From positions 930,001 to 994,000 of the forward strand of contig JAEUWY010000001.1 of assembly GCA_022059125.1 (NCBI GenBank): 64,000 nucleotides of DNA. Direction: 5' to 3'. The translations under genes were made by a program, and so were the position numbers. Of the stretch, positions 46,942 through 57,442 are shown in pieces (position 1 is the stretch's first letter; each line of letters begins with the position of its first letter). The DNA comes from Corynespora cassiicola. Taxonomy: Eukaryota > Ascomycota > Dothideomycetes > Pleosporales > Corynesporascaceae. The notes under the pieces are model-generated. The model was not told where the DNA came from and did no database searches. It saw only the letters and a program-made list of their open reading frames with translations.

Positions 46942-47241
46942 GCTGGCGAGCCCGTGTCGCTGCAGTGTCTTGGTGCGTGGTTGCAGAGGGCCAGGGTTGC
47001 AGTGTGGTGGGGGAGGTTCTTGCAGGTGCCCACCTGAGGTGCTCGGCCCGCGCTGTCACGTGCGCGCGCCACCAGCACTGCCACTCGACGGGCAGCGTCA
47101 TCGCCCCAGGGCGCTCTCCTCCAGCCTCTGCAGCCTCTGCGGCCGTTGCTTCGTCACTGTGCCCCGGCTGACTGGCGCAGGCCTGCCCCGACCTGCTCGA
47201 CTTCACCCTCCGTGGACCCGGTTGAGCCCCTCCGCCCCGCC
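46942..47241. promoter_or_regulatory. Divergent upstream region of DCP1 and the 5-phosphatase gene
   Basis: 300 bp between two opposite start codons, so both promoters must lie here or overlap the genes. GC-rich, no TATA box seen, as is common for fungal housekeeping genes. Confidence 0.5.
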
Positions 47242-50200
47242 ATGCCATCCTCCAACCCAGGCTCATCAGAGCAGCTGGACGCAACCATCCCCGGCGCCTT
47301 CCCCGACGGCGACGGGAGCCAGGCCAATGCATCCACCCACCAGACGCTCTCGCAGGCCCTCCACGCCCGCCGCGCCGAGTATACGCGGCCCCGCACCGTG
47401 CGCATCAAGGTGGGCAGCTGGAACGTGGCAGCCCAGAAGGGCACCGAGCAGGACATAGGCGGCTGGTTCGTGGCCGGCAAGGGCATCGAAGAGGCCCTGG
47501 CCGGATTGGGCGTCAAGGGCCCCAAATCGGAAAGCGAAGCACCAAGAGAGAGCGCCCCAGACCAGGAAGCGAGGCGCGTTTCCTTCGCACCAACCATCCC
47601 GCACAATGACGACGGCTCCGTCCCCGGCCAGGAAGATGTGGGCATCTATGCCCTCGGCCTCCAGGAGATTGTCGACATCACCTCCCCAGCCGAGGCCCTG
47701 AGGCCTTACACCGACCCCACCGTTGCCAACCGATGGAAAACCGCCCTCGAGGCCGCCATGCCCGAGGGCTACAAGCTCGTGGCCGAGCAGCAGTTGATCG
47801 GCCTGCTCCTGCTCGTCTATGCGTCCCCGGCTGTCTACCCCCACGTCAAGTCCGTCAGCACCACCAGTGTCGGCACCGGCCTCATGGGCTACATGGGCAA
47901 CAAGGGCGCCGTGACTGCCAGACTGGTCCTGGGAGAGACTACGAGGCTCGTCTTCGTCAACTCACATCTCGCTGCTGGCGCAGACAAGACGGCACTGGAC
48001 CGAAGGAATTGGGATGCTGCCCAGATCAACTCTCGTACTCGCTTCGAGCCCATCACCGACTCAATGGGCATCTCCCAAGCCCATGGCGAGGGCCTCGGCG
48101 AGGAAGATTTCGCCTTCTGGTTTGGCGACTTGAACTATCGCTTGGAAGGCACACCCGGCGACGATGTACGACGTCTACTCACCATCCACACCAAGGACCT
48201 TGATCATGGGGGGGAAGAGGAACAAGAAGAGCGACAGCCGAGCTCCACCGACTCGGAGTATGCGTCAAAACCTTCTTCTGACTCCGACCCCAACTCTGGC
48301 CAAGAAGCGGTCCCCTTGCCGCCAGATCTTGATCCTGCTTCTCTGCAAACTACTTTGACTTCGCTTCTCCCACACGATGAGCTTCATCAGCAACAGAAGG
48401 CGGGAAAGGCCTTTCACGATGGATGGCAAGAGGGCCCTATTCGCTTCCTCCCATCCTACAAGTATGATGTTGGGAAAGTGGGAGTGTTTGATTCCAGTGA
48501 GAAACGACGCTGTCCTAGTTGGTGCGACCGGATCCTTTACCGGACCAGGGCTGGCAAGCAGCGCTACGAGGCCAAGATAAAGGAGCAAGAGGAGGCTAGA
48601 AAACGGGATGAAGAAATGAAAGCGAAAGGCATGGATCACGCTGCCGACGACGATGACGTGCTATACAACTACGACCCGGACACCGACGGAGACAATGCTC
48701 ACGAGGAATTCGACGAATACGACGAGAATGAAGATAATGGGGGGAATGAGGATCCAAAACCGGAGCCAGTCGTCACCAAGGAGGGCTTCTCCGACGAGAT
48801 TCTACTCGAATATTACACGGCTCATATGCGTGTACTCTCGTCCGACCACAAGCCACTGGATGCCATATTTGCACTGGAATACGATGCCGTAATACCCGAC
48901 CTCAAAGCTGCCATTCACCAAGAAGTGGCCAGAGAGCTTGACCGCCAAGAAAATGAAGGAAGGCCTTCCATCACGCTTGTGGTCGATCGAGCTACAGGAT
49001 CTGGATCTCCTGGTGAAAAGGACAAGACAGACAGCAGCTTTGACGGCGTCGACTTTGGCGACGTTCAGTACGCAAAATCCAAGAAACGCAACATCACCAT
49101 AGCCAACACGGGTCGGGTACCCGCCACGTTTGGATTTACTGATCGACCTGTTGCAGCAGACCAGCCCGAAGGACCCTTTCCGCCATGGCTGACTGTCACT
49201 TTTGACAGAGAGCCAGATAATCTCCAAAAGCCTTCAGCGGACAATTTCCACGAGCAATACACGCTTGAGCCGGCAGATGTCTGCAATGCCGAGTTAAAGT
49301 TGAAAATTGATAGTATAGAGACTGTGCGAAGCCTCAACGAAGGCAACGCATCCTTGGATGAGATCCTTGTTCTTCGCGTTCAGAATGGTCGAGACCATTT
49401 TCTCCCGATTCGCGCCCATTGGCAACAATCAGCGCTAGCCCGTTCAATCGATAAGCTGATCAAAATCCCCGAGGGCGGCATCCGCAAGCTTCAAAACCAG
49501 AAGCCGGATCGTGGAGAAGGGGTAAAGTGGTCAGTGCCCCGCGAGTTGTTTAGGCTGACGGAAGCCTTAGAAGACTTGATCGAGCGGACCCTCGCCGAGT
49601 GGGATATGACGGCACAGGAAGGCGAGAAAGCGCCCTGGCAACACAATGCTGGGTGGCCCTTCGTAAAAGGCTTCAAACCCCAAGATCATGATGAGCTCGA
49701 AAACGCGCTTGCCCAAGCATATGATGCGCTGGACTGCGACTCACCATTTGATGCCGCTTTCGGTAGTGAAGTCACTTCCTGGCAGAGGGTGGAGATCTTG
49801 GCCGAGGTTCTACTTGTATTCCTAGGCAGTCTACAGGACGGAATCATCACCAAGAGCATCTGGGAAAAACTGGAGGAGGGCATCGCCACTCGCGAACGGG
49901 CCCGACAACAGCTCGTGGCAGACGATGAGAAGATCTGGGCGCTCGAAATCTTGTCTGCAACACCGAATCACAATGCGTCTTTTCTCCTCCTCACGTCGAT
50001 GCTTCAGAACATTGCAACACAAATCACAGAAGCGTCGAAACCTAAACCTGACACACCTCGCGCGAGCACTGATCTGCCGAGCTCACCTACTGTCTCTGTG
50101 AGAAGGAAGACATTGAGCAAGGTCCCCGCCGTCGCCATTCGGCAGCTGATTGACAAAAATTATGCGACCGTGTTTGCCGATGTCATGTTCAGGTCTACAA

Positions 50201-50301
50201 ATCTTGATAAGATGAAGGAAAGAGATAGAGCTGTTAGGAGGGAGCGGATGATCAAGTTCATGGAACTGTTTCTTGATGAGGAGGGGTGGGCACGAGCGTA
50301 G
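47242..50301 (+). CDS. OCRL/INPP5B-like inositol polyphosphate 5-phosphatase
   Basis: A single exon of 1,019 aa from ATG 47,242. The catalytic 5-phosphatase domain covers about 50-560: VGSWNVAAQKG, GYMGNKGAV (about 216), FWFGDLNYRLE (about 292), RRCPSWCDRILYR (about 422), SSDHKPLDAIF (about 533). An ASH domain follows (NITIANTGRVPATFGF, about 615-630), then a RhoGAP-like region (from about 760; VFLGSLQDGIITKSIWEKL). This order is that of animal OCRL/INPP5B, which remove the 5-phosphate of PI(4,5)P2 on endosomes and Golgi. Odd: two acidic low-complexity insertions lie inside the catalytic domain (about 318-350 and 435-520). The frame is open 32 codons upstream but without an ATG. Confidence 0.92.
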   Translation: MPSSNPGSSEQLDATIPGAFPDGDGSQANASTHQTLSQALHARRAEYTRPRTVRIKVGSWNVAAQKGTEQDIGGWFVAGKGIEEALAGLGVKGPKSESEAPRESAPDQEARRVSFAPTIPHNDDGSVPGQEDVGIYALGLQEIVDITSPAEALRPYTDPTVANRWKTALEAAMPEGYKLVAEQQLIGLLLLVYASPAVYPHVKSVSTTSVGTGLMGYMGNKGAVTARLVLGETTRLVFVNSHLAAGADKTALDRRNWDAAQINSRTRFEPITDSMGISQAHGEGLGEEDFAFWFGDLNYRLEGTPGDDVRRLLTIHTKDLDHGGEEEQEERQPSSTDSEYASKPSSDSDPNSGQEAVPLPPDLDPASLQTTLTSLLPHDELHQQQKAGKAFHDGWQEGPIRFLPSYKYDVGKVGVFDSSEKRRCPSWCDRILYRTRAGKQRYEAKIKEQEEARKRDEEMKAKGMDHAADDDDVLYNYDPDTDGDNAHEEFDEYDENEDNGGNEDPKPEPVVTKEGFSDEILLEYYTAHMRVLSSDHKPLDAIFALEYDAVIPDLKAAIHQEVARELDRQENEGRPSITLVVDRATGSGSPGEKDKTDSSFDGVDFGDVQYAKSKKRNITIANTGRVPATFGFTDRPVAADQPEGPFPPWLTVTFDREPDNLQKPSADNFHEQYTLEPADVCNAELKLKIDSIETVRSLNEGNASLDEILVLRVQNGRDHFLPIRAHWQQSALARSIDKLIKIPEGGIRKLQNQKPDRGEGVKWSVPRELFRLTEALEDLIERTLAEWDMTAQEGEKAPWQHNAGWPFVKGFKPQDHDELENALAQAYDALDCDSPFDAAFGSEVTSWQRVEILAEVLLVFLGSLQDGIITKSIWEKLEEGIATRERARQQLVADDEKIWALEILSATPNHNASFLLLTSMLQNIATQITEASKPKPDTPRASTDLPSSPTVSVRRKTLSKVPAVAIRQLIDKNYATVFADVMFRSTNLDKMKERDRAVRRERMIKFMELFLDEEGWARA

Positions 50302-50509
50302 TTGTATAATGCCTGCAGGACGTCATTCCTTGACCAATTTTCGTGTACCTAGTAGATAGTATTAGAAAGCCATGATACCCAGTGCAATACACACATATCT
50401 AGCCTATTCTTTGGCTCATCTCTTTGCTATTAAACATGCAGTGATGGACACAAAACACCGAGATTGACAATGTTGTGTGCTGCACCCATGATTCATGCGT
50501 GCCACTCCT

Positions 50510-52624
50510 CTACAATGTAATGATACCCTTCTTCAAACCCTCGAATGCGTCGCCATCAAATGGTTCATATACTCCACTACCTGGTGCAACCCAGAACATT
50601 TCATCATCATTCCCGCCCGCCGCCTTGGATCCAAAATTCGCAACATCGATTCCTTCCTCTCTCAGGGGTGCCTTGTTCTGCTTTTGGTTGTCCGTCTTGG
50701 AGCTCTCCCTCACCACACGGGCAAATACTGGGACCGCATACTTGGGCAGGTGTGTCTTCGCATATGCCAGAAGGCTCCTCCAGTCAAAGTCACGGGGGTT
50801 CAACCCTTCTTGAAGCCGCATCGCCACACACCCCGCCCTGCCATCATGCTTTGGGACGAGCACTCCGTAGACCATCGCCTCTCCAACACCTGGGTATCGC
50901 CCCAAAACCTCGGCGACTTCGGCCGTGGAAACATTCTCGCTCTTCCATCGGAACGTATCGCCCAACCTGTCAAGGAAAAACCAGCGTCCATCATCATCGC
51001 GGCGCAGCGCGTCGCCGGTCCGATAGTACAGATCGCCCAGTGCAAACACGTTCCTCTCAAACTTCTTCGCCGTGGCAGATGGATTGTTGTAGTACCCCGC
51101 GAACGCGGCTTCGCTGGGAACCTTGACGAGGATCTCGCCACCCTCTGCATACGAGTTCCGTTTCACGAAACCCGTCTGCGCATCGCGCTGCAAGTTGCCC
51201 GTCTCGGGGTCAATGGCTACGGGAACATAGACTTGCTCCAGCTCCCGCCTAAGCAGTGCGCCGTAGTGGCCCACGCAATTCTCCGTGAAGGGCCCGACGT
51301 TGTGTACTGCCATTCCGAACACGCCTTCTGTAGAATTGAAGAACTCGATGACCTCGGGGACGTCGAACCTTTCCTTGAAGCGCGCCCAGACGTCGGGTCT
51401 CATGCCGTTGCCATACATGCCCCTCAGACGAGGGTGGGCTCTGTCCAGCGGGTGTGGGGGCGCCAAAAGGAGGTACCGAGCCGCCTCGCCGACATAGACG
51501 AATATAGTAGCTTCCGAGTCGTGTATGTCATTCCAGAATGTGGAGACGGAAAATTTGCGACCCACAGCTGCGCTGAGTCCGCCGGTGATGGCACCCATGG
51601 CGGAAAGGCCTCCGGTTCCGTGGAAGAGAGGCATACAGCAATACCAGCGATCGCCAGCTGGGCCAGCCTTCTGACCAAAAGGCAAACTGTCTGGATTGCC
51701 GCGCTCATGGTATCGAGCGACCGTGTACATGCCTGCCTTTGGTAGCCCGGTAGTGCCAGAAGTATACAGAAGGCAGCTTGGACTAGCGCCAGTGACCTTG
51801 GCTCTGTATTCATCGCCCGGCACGTCTACAGGAGTGGAATAGATGGAGTTTAGAAACGATTCGTCCACATTAAAAGTCTTCACCCCGAGCTCCTTTTCAA
51901 TCTTCTCTTTCTCAGCGTTGAAGCGCTCCTGACATTCCTGATCGGTATCGACTAGACAGATGCTTGTGTCGCTTACTTTTAGACAATGCCGGAGTCCTTC
52001 CCCTTTGAGATTGTAGTTGAGCATGGCTGGCGCACACCCAATGCACCAAAGCCCAAGCCAAATGACCAGGAAATCGGCGCTATTCATGAGGTAGGTCGCC
52101 ACCATATCCCCGGGCCTGACGCCTTGGGCAAGGAAGAATCGCGCCCATTGAACTGCACGATCATGCGTTTGCTGCCATGTGTATTGCTTTTCTCTCGACC
52201 AGATGCAAAGGTCCTTTGGATACTTTGCGACATTAGGGCTGAATGAATACCAAAGGCAAAGACGATTTTGAGCCACTGGAAGTTGTGTTAGGGTTTACCC
52301 TCAAGTGAACAAGATGGCCTTTTTGAAACATTCGACATCGACATGCCACCAGAATGGGTAGGACGGTACTGTTTTCAGACACTCGAAAAAAAAAATCACA
52401 CTCGGAACGAGGTCCAATGCAAGCGGGTAGCTGAAAAGATAATGTTGGATATTCACGAATTGAAACAAATAGCAAGACGACCACGTACCAAGACCAGCGT
52501 ACCACTTCACAGCCTGCTTCTTCCGTCTTTTGATCCTCAAATCCTGGCCAATGTGGTACTTTCCATCCAGGTAGGCAGCCAGTGCGGAGATGCCCGCTAA
52601 GGACGCAGTGGCAACCGCCGCCAT
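50510..52624 (-). CDS. FAT1: FAT1-type very-long-chain acyl-CoA synthetase / fatty acid transporter
   Basis: Exons 52,624-52,489 and 52,275-50,510 (minus strand) give 633 aa. Exon 1 encodes an N-terminal hydrophobic segment (AAVATASLAGISALAAYLDG) and a basic stretch. Exon 2 holds the AMP-binding enzyme domain: LLYTSGTTGLPKAGMYTVAR (ATP/AMP loop), EFFNSTEGVFGM, and the FATP signature YYRTGDALRRDDDGRWFFLD followed by RLGDTFRWKSENVST. Activates very-long-chain fatty acids to CoA esters and helps their uptake, at ER, lipid droplet or peroxisome membranes. The C-terminus (GIITL) is not a standard peroxisome signal. The 213-bp intron is much longer than its neighbours' introns; a small exon within it cannot be excluded. 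Confidence 0.88.
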
Positions 52625-53737
52625 GCTTGATATGAACGCGACAAGCGGGTGACGTGAAACTCTAATGAATAAAGTTAAGGTTAGGCAAAGTTTACTGAGC
52701 TGCTGAAATCTTCATTCAAATTGACGTTGCACTCAAAGTCGATGTCAGAGTTCATGGTGGCCGATTGACTTGGCTAGCCGAGTGGTTGGGGAACTTGGAG
52801 AAACGTATCCGAGGTCGAGTCAGGATTGGGAGCGGGGTTGCTAAAACGGATAGACGCAGCGGACAAACCGCGGCTGATTAAATGGCTATACGGGGATATA
52901 GGGTATTTGAGTTGAAGCAGAAGGCAAATTGGACGTGTTCAGTCTATTGATAGGGTATCTTGAGTAGATACCTGGGTAGCTTGGAAGCGATGTGGTGGTA
53001 TAAGAACCACGTGACCAGCACACTGTTGCTTAGGGCAAGTGACTGCTTGAATACCTAGGCAAGTGTAGGGATTTCTAAGTTTATTGCAAGATTCTCGTAT
53101 GCTAGTGTCCTAAAGTTTGGTCTGTATGTCCAAGTGCTATTGTATTTGTGTCCCATTTTTCACTAGCAAGCCTGAGTACCTACCTAGGTAGGTATCTAGG
53201 TAATTAGGTAAAGCTTGAACTAGACTAAACCACGAGGAAAAGGATGTTGATCGATAACGACCTATTGTGTCTGGAAAATACAAGAGACATACCTGCCTTT
53301 ACTTAATTCATTTATGGTCTCAACAGAGTGGTGAACGAGCACGTCTTTAGACAATCGCAAACCTAGCCAATTTAACCGGCTTGAGGTATAGTACGGCGGG
53401 CTGCTGGACATGACACCAATTCACAGTCTGGCGAACCGTTGTCGGCATGTGGCCACCCAAATCTAGAACCAGATTCAACATTTGGAGTTTTGACCAGCAG
53501 AGCGCAACTATCGGACACCCACCAGCGAGCTTATGATTTCAAGAATTGATCAACACCTACGCTGAGATACCTACCAGTCTACCGAACATGGGTATAAGAA
53601 TACAGCCCGGGGCCACCTGACCTAAGCATAAGTGCGTTAAACATGGCATGGTTACTGAGAGTAGATGGCCTCATCGTCAAACTGACCACAAACATGGTAA
53701 CCGCCCGTATACATCGAAGCCTTAGCAGCACTGCAGA
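52625..53737. other. Intergenic region with TACCTAGGTA repeats
   Basis: 1.1 kb, no gene seen. It has scattered TACCTAGG-type words and a perfect 16-bp palindrome ACCTACCTAGGTAGGT at about 53,179-53,194, followed by more ACCTA/TAGGT units to 53,215. It probably contains the FAT1 promoter (right of 52,624) and the 3' end of the RNase III gene. Confidence 0.5.
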
Positions 53738-55168
53738 TTAGGAGCCCTCGTTCTCAGGCTGTGCCTCAAGTTTATCCTTCTCTTTGCTCCTCTTCTTCTT
53801 CTTTTTCTTCTTATCATTCGAATCATCATGGCATTCTTCCGGTTGCTTTTCCTCACTAGGCTGTACCTCCGGATTGGCGCCATCTTGCTTTTCTTTGGCC
53901 GCAAACTTGTTCGCCTTTTCCTGTAGCTTTGCCTCACGCATGGCGTCTTTCTGGGCCTTAGCATTCTGATAGGCGGGACTCTTCTTCTGAATCGCGTCGT
54001 TGGCAGCTGCAACGCAAGCAACTGCCTTACTCTGGCCGACACCACTGCCGAGCCATTCTTGTTCATACCCCCACCCAGTTAGATAGACGCCCATGAAGAA
54101 CTTCTGCACACCCTCTTCCATAACCATGTCTCTTTCTTGGATGTAATCAAGCTTGACACCCTTCATGACGAGATCAGTGCCTATTTGATCGCGGGCTCGC
54201 GGGTCCTGGACCACTTGCTCTTTGTAGTCGAGAATTATCTTGGACCACAACTCGGTGAGCCACTTCTCGGCAATTTCATACCCATTCTCAGGGTCGGATA
54301 AGACTATGGCTGCCACATAGGCCTCGAAGATGTCGGCGCAAATCTTTGTCCAGGCCTTGGATTCCTTGATGTGACCACCGTGCTTGAGTCTGTCTGGGAG
54401 GTTGTATGCATGCGAAAAACGGCTTAGGGTTTCGTTCTTGACCAATTGCTCTCGCAAAGTGCATAGCGAGGGAACCTCGTTCGTCGGAAAGCGGCTGAAT
54501 AGTACGCGTGTGGCTATCATCTCGATGTAAGCATCGCCGAGAAACTCTAGGCGTTCGTAGTTCATGCTATCGTCGGCGTTGAGGCCTTTGGCGTTGACAT
54601 CGGAATTGAAGGAGCGGTGGGTGAAGACGGCTTCCTGGTAGTATTTCTCATCGATGGGAGGCAGCGGTGGAAGGTCTTTGGCGATCTGTATTTTCTCAAG
54701 GGCGTAGGTGGGGATGCTAATGCGTTCCTCCTTCTCCGGACGCCTCTCGTCTAGCTGGCGTAGTGATTCCGAGGGCAGCGACTTGCGGGCACGGGAGGAC
54801 ATAAGCTTGTGCAACTCCCGGGCATGCTTGAGGATGTCCCTGTCGCCATCGGGGGAGCACTCCTCAGCGGCAAGCTTGTCCAGCATGGCGATGGCGGCAG
54901 ACTGCATCTCAACGGCATGGAGTTTGCAAGGCTCGCACCGGCGAGGGTCGGGCATGCGCATAATTTGGTCTAGAACCGGATTGTCCTTGTTCTTGAACTT
55001 GGAGTCAAGATTTGGCTTGCGAAGGTGGGCGGGCCTGTTGTCGTAGCCATTGCGACTGCGGTCTTGGTGTTGCGGGCCGTTGCGGTGGTAGTCGTTGGGC
55101 TTGTTCCTCTTGAAAGAGGAGGCATTTTCGTGAGACGGTAGACCTCTCTTGCCCATCATAGCGGGCAT
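53738..55168 (-). CDS. Ribonuclease III (Rnt1-like)
   Basis: 476 aa from ATG 55,168. An N-terminal basic, low-complexity tail (1-70) precedes a helical region (70-160). The RNase III domain runs about 165-320, with signature YERLEFLGDAYIEM (204-217; acidic residues Glu208, Asp212) and the second pair in KICADIFEAYVAA (Asp279, Glu282). A double-stranded-RNA-binding domain is at about 325-395. The tail (400-476) is rich in Lys and Glu, ending in a Lys run, and may be a nuclear signal. One nuclease domain and one dsRBD match yeast Rnt1, which processes rRNA and snRNA precursors in the nucleus, rather than Dicer. The frame remains open to 55,435, but that would overlap the divergent mS33 start. 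Confidence 0.9.
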   Translation of the reverse strand: MPAMMGKRGLPSHENASSFKRNKPNDYHRNGPQHQDRSRNGYDNRPAHLRKPNLDSKFKNKDNPVLDQIMRMPDPRRCEPCKLHAVEMQSAAIAMLDKLAAEECSPDGDRDILKHARELHKLMSSRARKSLPSESLRQLDERRPEKEERISIPTYALEKIQIAKDLPPLPPIDEKYYQEAVFTHRSFNSDVNAKGLNADDSMNYERLEFLGDAYIEMIATRVLFSRFPTNEVPSLCTLREQLVKNETLSRFSHAYNLPDRLKHGGHIKESKAWTKICADIFEAYVAAIVLSDPENGYEIAEKWLTELWSKIILDYKEQVVQDPRARDQIGTDLVMKGVKLDYIQERDMVMEEGVQKFFMGVYLTGWGYEQEWLGSGVGQSKAVACVAAANDAIQKKSPAYQNAKAQKDAMREAKLQEKANKFAAKEKQDGANPEVQPSEEKQPEECHDDSNDKKKKKKKRSKEKDKLEAQPENEGS

Positions 55169-55434
55169 TGCAGTATGAATGGATGATGGGCTTCTTGTTG
55201 TTGTCGCTGCCGCCGCTGGATGTCGCGGAGGTGGTGCGGAGGTGCCCCCAGCGATTGCGATAAAAAAAGTTGTGGCGGCGGCGGCACCTTTCCTATTCCG
55301 GCATGGGACAGAAACGCAGCGCAAAGGCGGCTCAAACTCACGTCGACATCTCCTTCTAACCCCATTGCAAATCACCATGGCGGTTCCACGCCACCGAATA
55401 TTGGACCTCATGAGGGTGCTTACTATCTCCTGCA
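55169..55434. promoter_or_regulatory. Divergent upstream region of RNase III and mS33 genes
   Basis: 266 bp between the opposite starts of an RNA-processing nuclease and a mitochondrial ribosomal protein; a shared promoter is likely. No TATA box. The sequence is open in several frames, which is why both genes can be over-extended by simple frame calling. Confidence 0.45.
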
Positions 55435-55796
55435 ATGGCTTCGTCTACTGACCCGCCCCAGGCCCAGTGTCGCGTCTTCAACACCACCTTCAACCCCGAG
55501 GGCGTCCGCATGGGCTCGCGCATCCTGCACCAGCGGCTGAAGGGCGCATCGGTCGCTTCCTACTATCCCCCGAGGCTCGGAACCATCAAGCAGCTGCGCC
55601 GTTTGTACCCGGAAAACGACATCCTGGACGACAAGGAGGAAGACTGGCTCGAGCATCAGCAGGTTGCCCGCTCGAGAGGAAAGGCTCCGCCCAAGAAGAA
55701 GAGGACAGCTGCAGGTGAGCGGATCATGCATGGCGTTGGAGGGGGATATGATGCTAATAGAGGGCAGAATCGAAGAAGAACAAGAAGAGGAAGTAA
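55435..55796 (+). CDS. RSM27: Mitochondrial small ribosomal subunit protein mS33
   Basis: Exons 55,435-55,714 and 55,768-55,796 give 102 aa, typical for mS33 (yeast Rsm27). Landmarks: CRVFNTTFNPEGVRMGSRIL, HQRLKGASVASYYPPRLGTI, then EDWLEHQQVARSRGKAPPKK and a basic end (ESKKNKKRK). A component of the mitoribosome small subunit. The intron (55,715-55,767) has GTGAGC, GCTAATAG branch site and GGCAG; splicing replaces a read-through by the short Lys-rich end normal for the family. Confidence 0.9.
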
Positions 55797-55968
55797 AGCC
55801 AATCCAGTGCATGGACGGGGTTTGCGGCACCATTTATCGACTTGGGACGGCACTGTATACATACTGTATGATGCATCATGGGCGGCGTTGTACTATAGAA
55901 ACAGACTTGGGCTGTTCAAAAATCTATTCGAGAGTTTTGACCAGCTTCGCGGCGGGTCGACGGACCCA

Positions 55969-56717
55969 TCACATGTTCGATTTGGCTGCTTTCTGCGCGG
56001 CCTTGCCCTCCCACTCCTCGTCGAAATCGTCATCCCACGGTATCCTCACCTTTCTGTGGTGTGGGAGAACCGGGGCGTTCACCTTGTGGTGCTCAGCTGT
56101 GCAATACGTGATGCTCCGGTCCAAGCTGGTCATGACGCCCTGGATCATGGCCATTTGCTTGCCGACTGACATGACTTTCGAAGAGATGCGGACTGTGGTG
56201 CCGACTGGCACGGCCTTGAGGTAGGAGATGTTCAGCGTCCTGGTGACGCCGCCCATAAACTCCCAGTACCCTGGCTGTGCTACGGGACAAAGGGCTGTGG
56301 TGGTGCCCATGTCTGTGGAGCCGGTCAGAAGTGAGCGCGAGGATGCGATGGAGGGCAAGGTACCAAAGATGACGCCAGCTGCGCCTCCGTGCATGACGTC
56401 TTAGCGGTCAGTCGAGGCGTACGCATGGCGGTGGGATGGCGGTGGGATCTCACCGTTGAGATTGGAGTAGTCTGGGGATATGTACAGGTCGAATTCGACC
56501 GAGCCATGGATGCCGGCGTTGACCAGCTTCAAGTCTTCCATGACTTGGCGGTCAAAGTCCTTGCTGCGGGTCAATGGCAATGCACGTGGGGGGTCATGGA
56601 CTGGTCATGGCTGACAATGTGGTCCTTTGGGCGCTGTGCAGCCAGCAGCCGGTATCTGTCGAAGGTAGCCTGGACAGCGGCCATGGCCTTGGTTCGGTCG
56701 GCGTCAGAAGAGGCCAT
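55969..56717 (-). CDS. Hotdog-fold acyl-CoA thioesterase (PaaI/4HBT type)
   Basis: Minus-strand exons 56,399-56,364 and 56,312-55,969 are firm; exon 56,563 (or 56,559) to 56,454 is good; the first exon from ATG 56,717 is likely but its donor is uncertain (a GTCAGC donor gives 195 aa). Landmarks: YSNLNDVMHGGAAGVIF, then DMGTTTALCPVAQPGYWEFM, GGVTRTLNISYLKAVPVGTT, MAMIQGVMTSLDRSITYCTA. HGGA-x(n)-D is the usual hotdog thioesterase active-site segment. Hydrolyses an acyl-CoA; which one is unknown. Introns of 51 and 54 bp with CTGAC branch sites support the 3' part. Confidence 0.8.
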
Positions 56718-57442
56718 GGTGCTCGGGACGGAGGGTTGGCGGAAGGCAGAGGCAAAGGCGATTCTTGTTCTTCTCCTTGTCCTCGCTCTTTTCCATCGTC
56801 ATCATGCTCGTTGTCACGACGGCGGCGATGGTGGTGGGCCGCGAGAGGCATTGCCTCGGCTTGGTGGCTGCTCGCGTCCGGCCAGGGTCCACGCGCGGGG
56901 GCGCTTGTGGGTTGGCTGGAAACAAGGCTGGCTCTGCAGCGCCTGTGCAGCGACTGTGCAGCGACTCGGACGACATCTCACGCTGCGCGCCTCAGGACAC
57001 TCTGGCAGTGTTTCGAAAAGGGGGGCTTCGCATTCGCGTCAGGCATCCGGGCCAGCCGCAAGCGGCCTTGTTCACCGTCGACGGCGCCAATGGCTCTCCA
57101 CCTGTTTCACAACAGCGGATCGAGGGCGACGGGTCTCCGGACTGAGCACACGCACGCGAACGAACACCGGGCGCTGGACATCGAAAGGCTTCTCTCGTCG
57201 CTGCACGCCATCATCGCCGCCGCCGGCTCTCCCCTCCATGTGCATGCGTTAATCTAGGGCTGAGCTGAGCTCCGTCGCCATATTGCTATTTGCGTACCCA
57301 CGCCTAGCAGCAGCCCACTCCCTCCACGTCGCCCCATTCCATCTGGCCCATTCCCAGCCTAATAAACGCTCGCTCGCTCGCTCGCACACACGCCTCGCCC
57401 ATTCTGCCTGCTGCTCGTGCCACGGCCAGAGAAAAACAGGCC
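56718..57442. other. Divergent intergenic region, thioesterase and MFS genes
   Basis: 725 bp between opposite starts. Overlapping open stretches on both strands here are GC-rich noise without family signal. A short (CGCT)n tract lies at about 57,368-57,384. Promoters of both flanking genes are expected here. Confidence 0.45.

Noticed and set aside
47146..47241. Upstream extension of the 5-phosphatase by 32 codons
   Set aside because: No ATG in the extension; the first Met is at 47,242, and the extra sequence is low complexity.
46244..47332. 362-codon minus-strand frame overlapping DCP1 and the phosphatase start
   Set aside because: Arg/Ala/Gly-rich translation of GC-rich DNA in the wrong frame of DCP1; no domain.
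55169..55435. Upstream extension of RNase III to 55,435
   Set aside because: It would run across the divergent mS33 start; ATG 55,168 begins a plausible basic tail.
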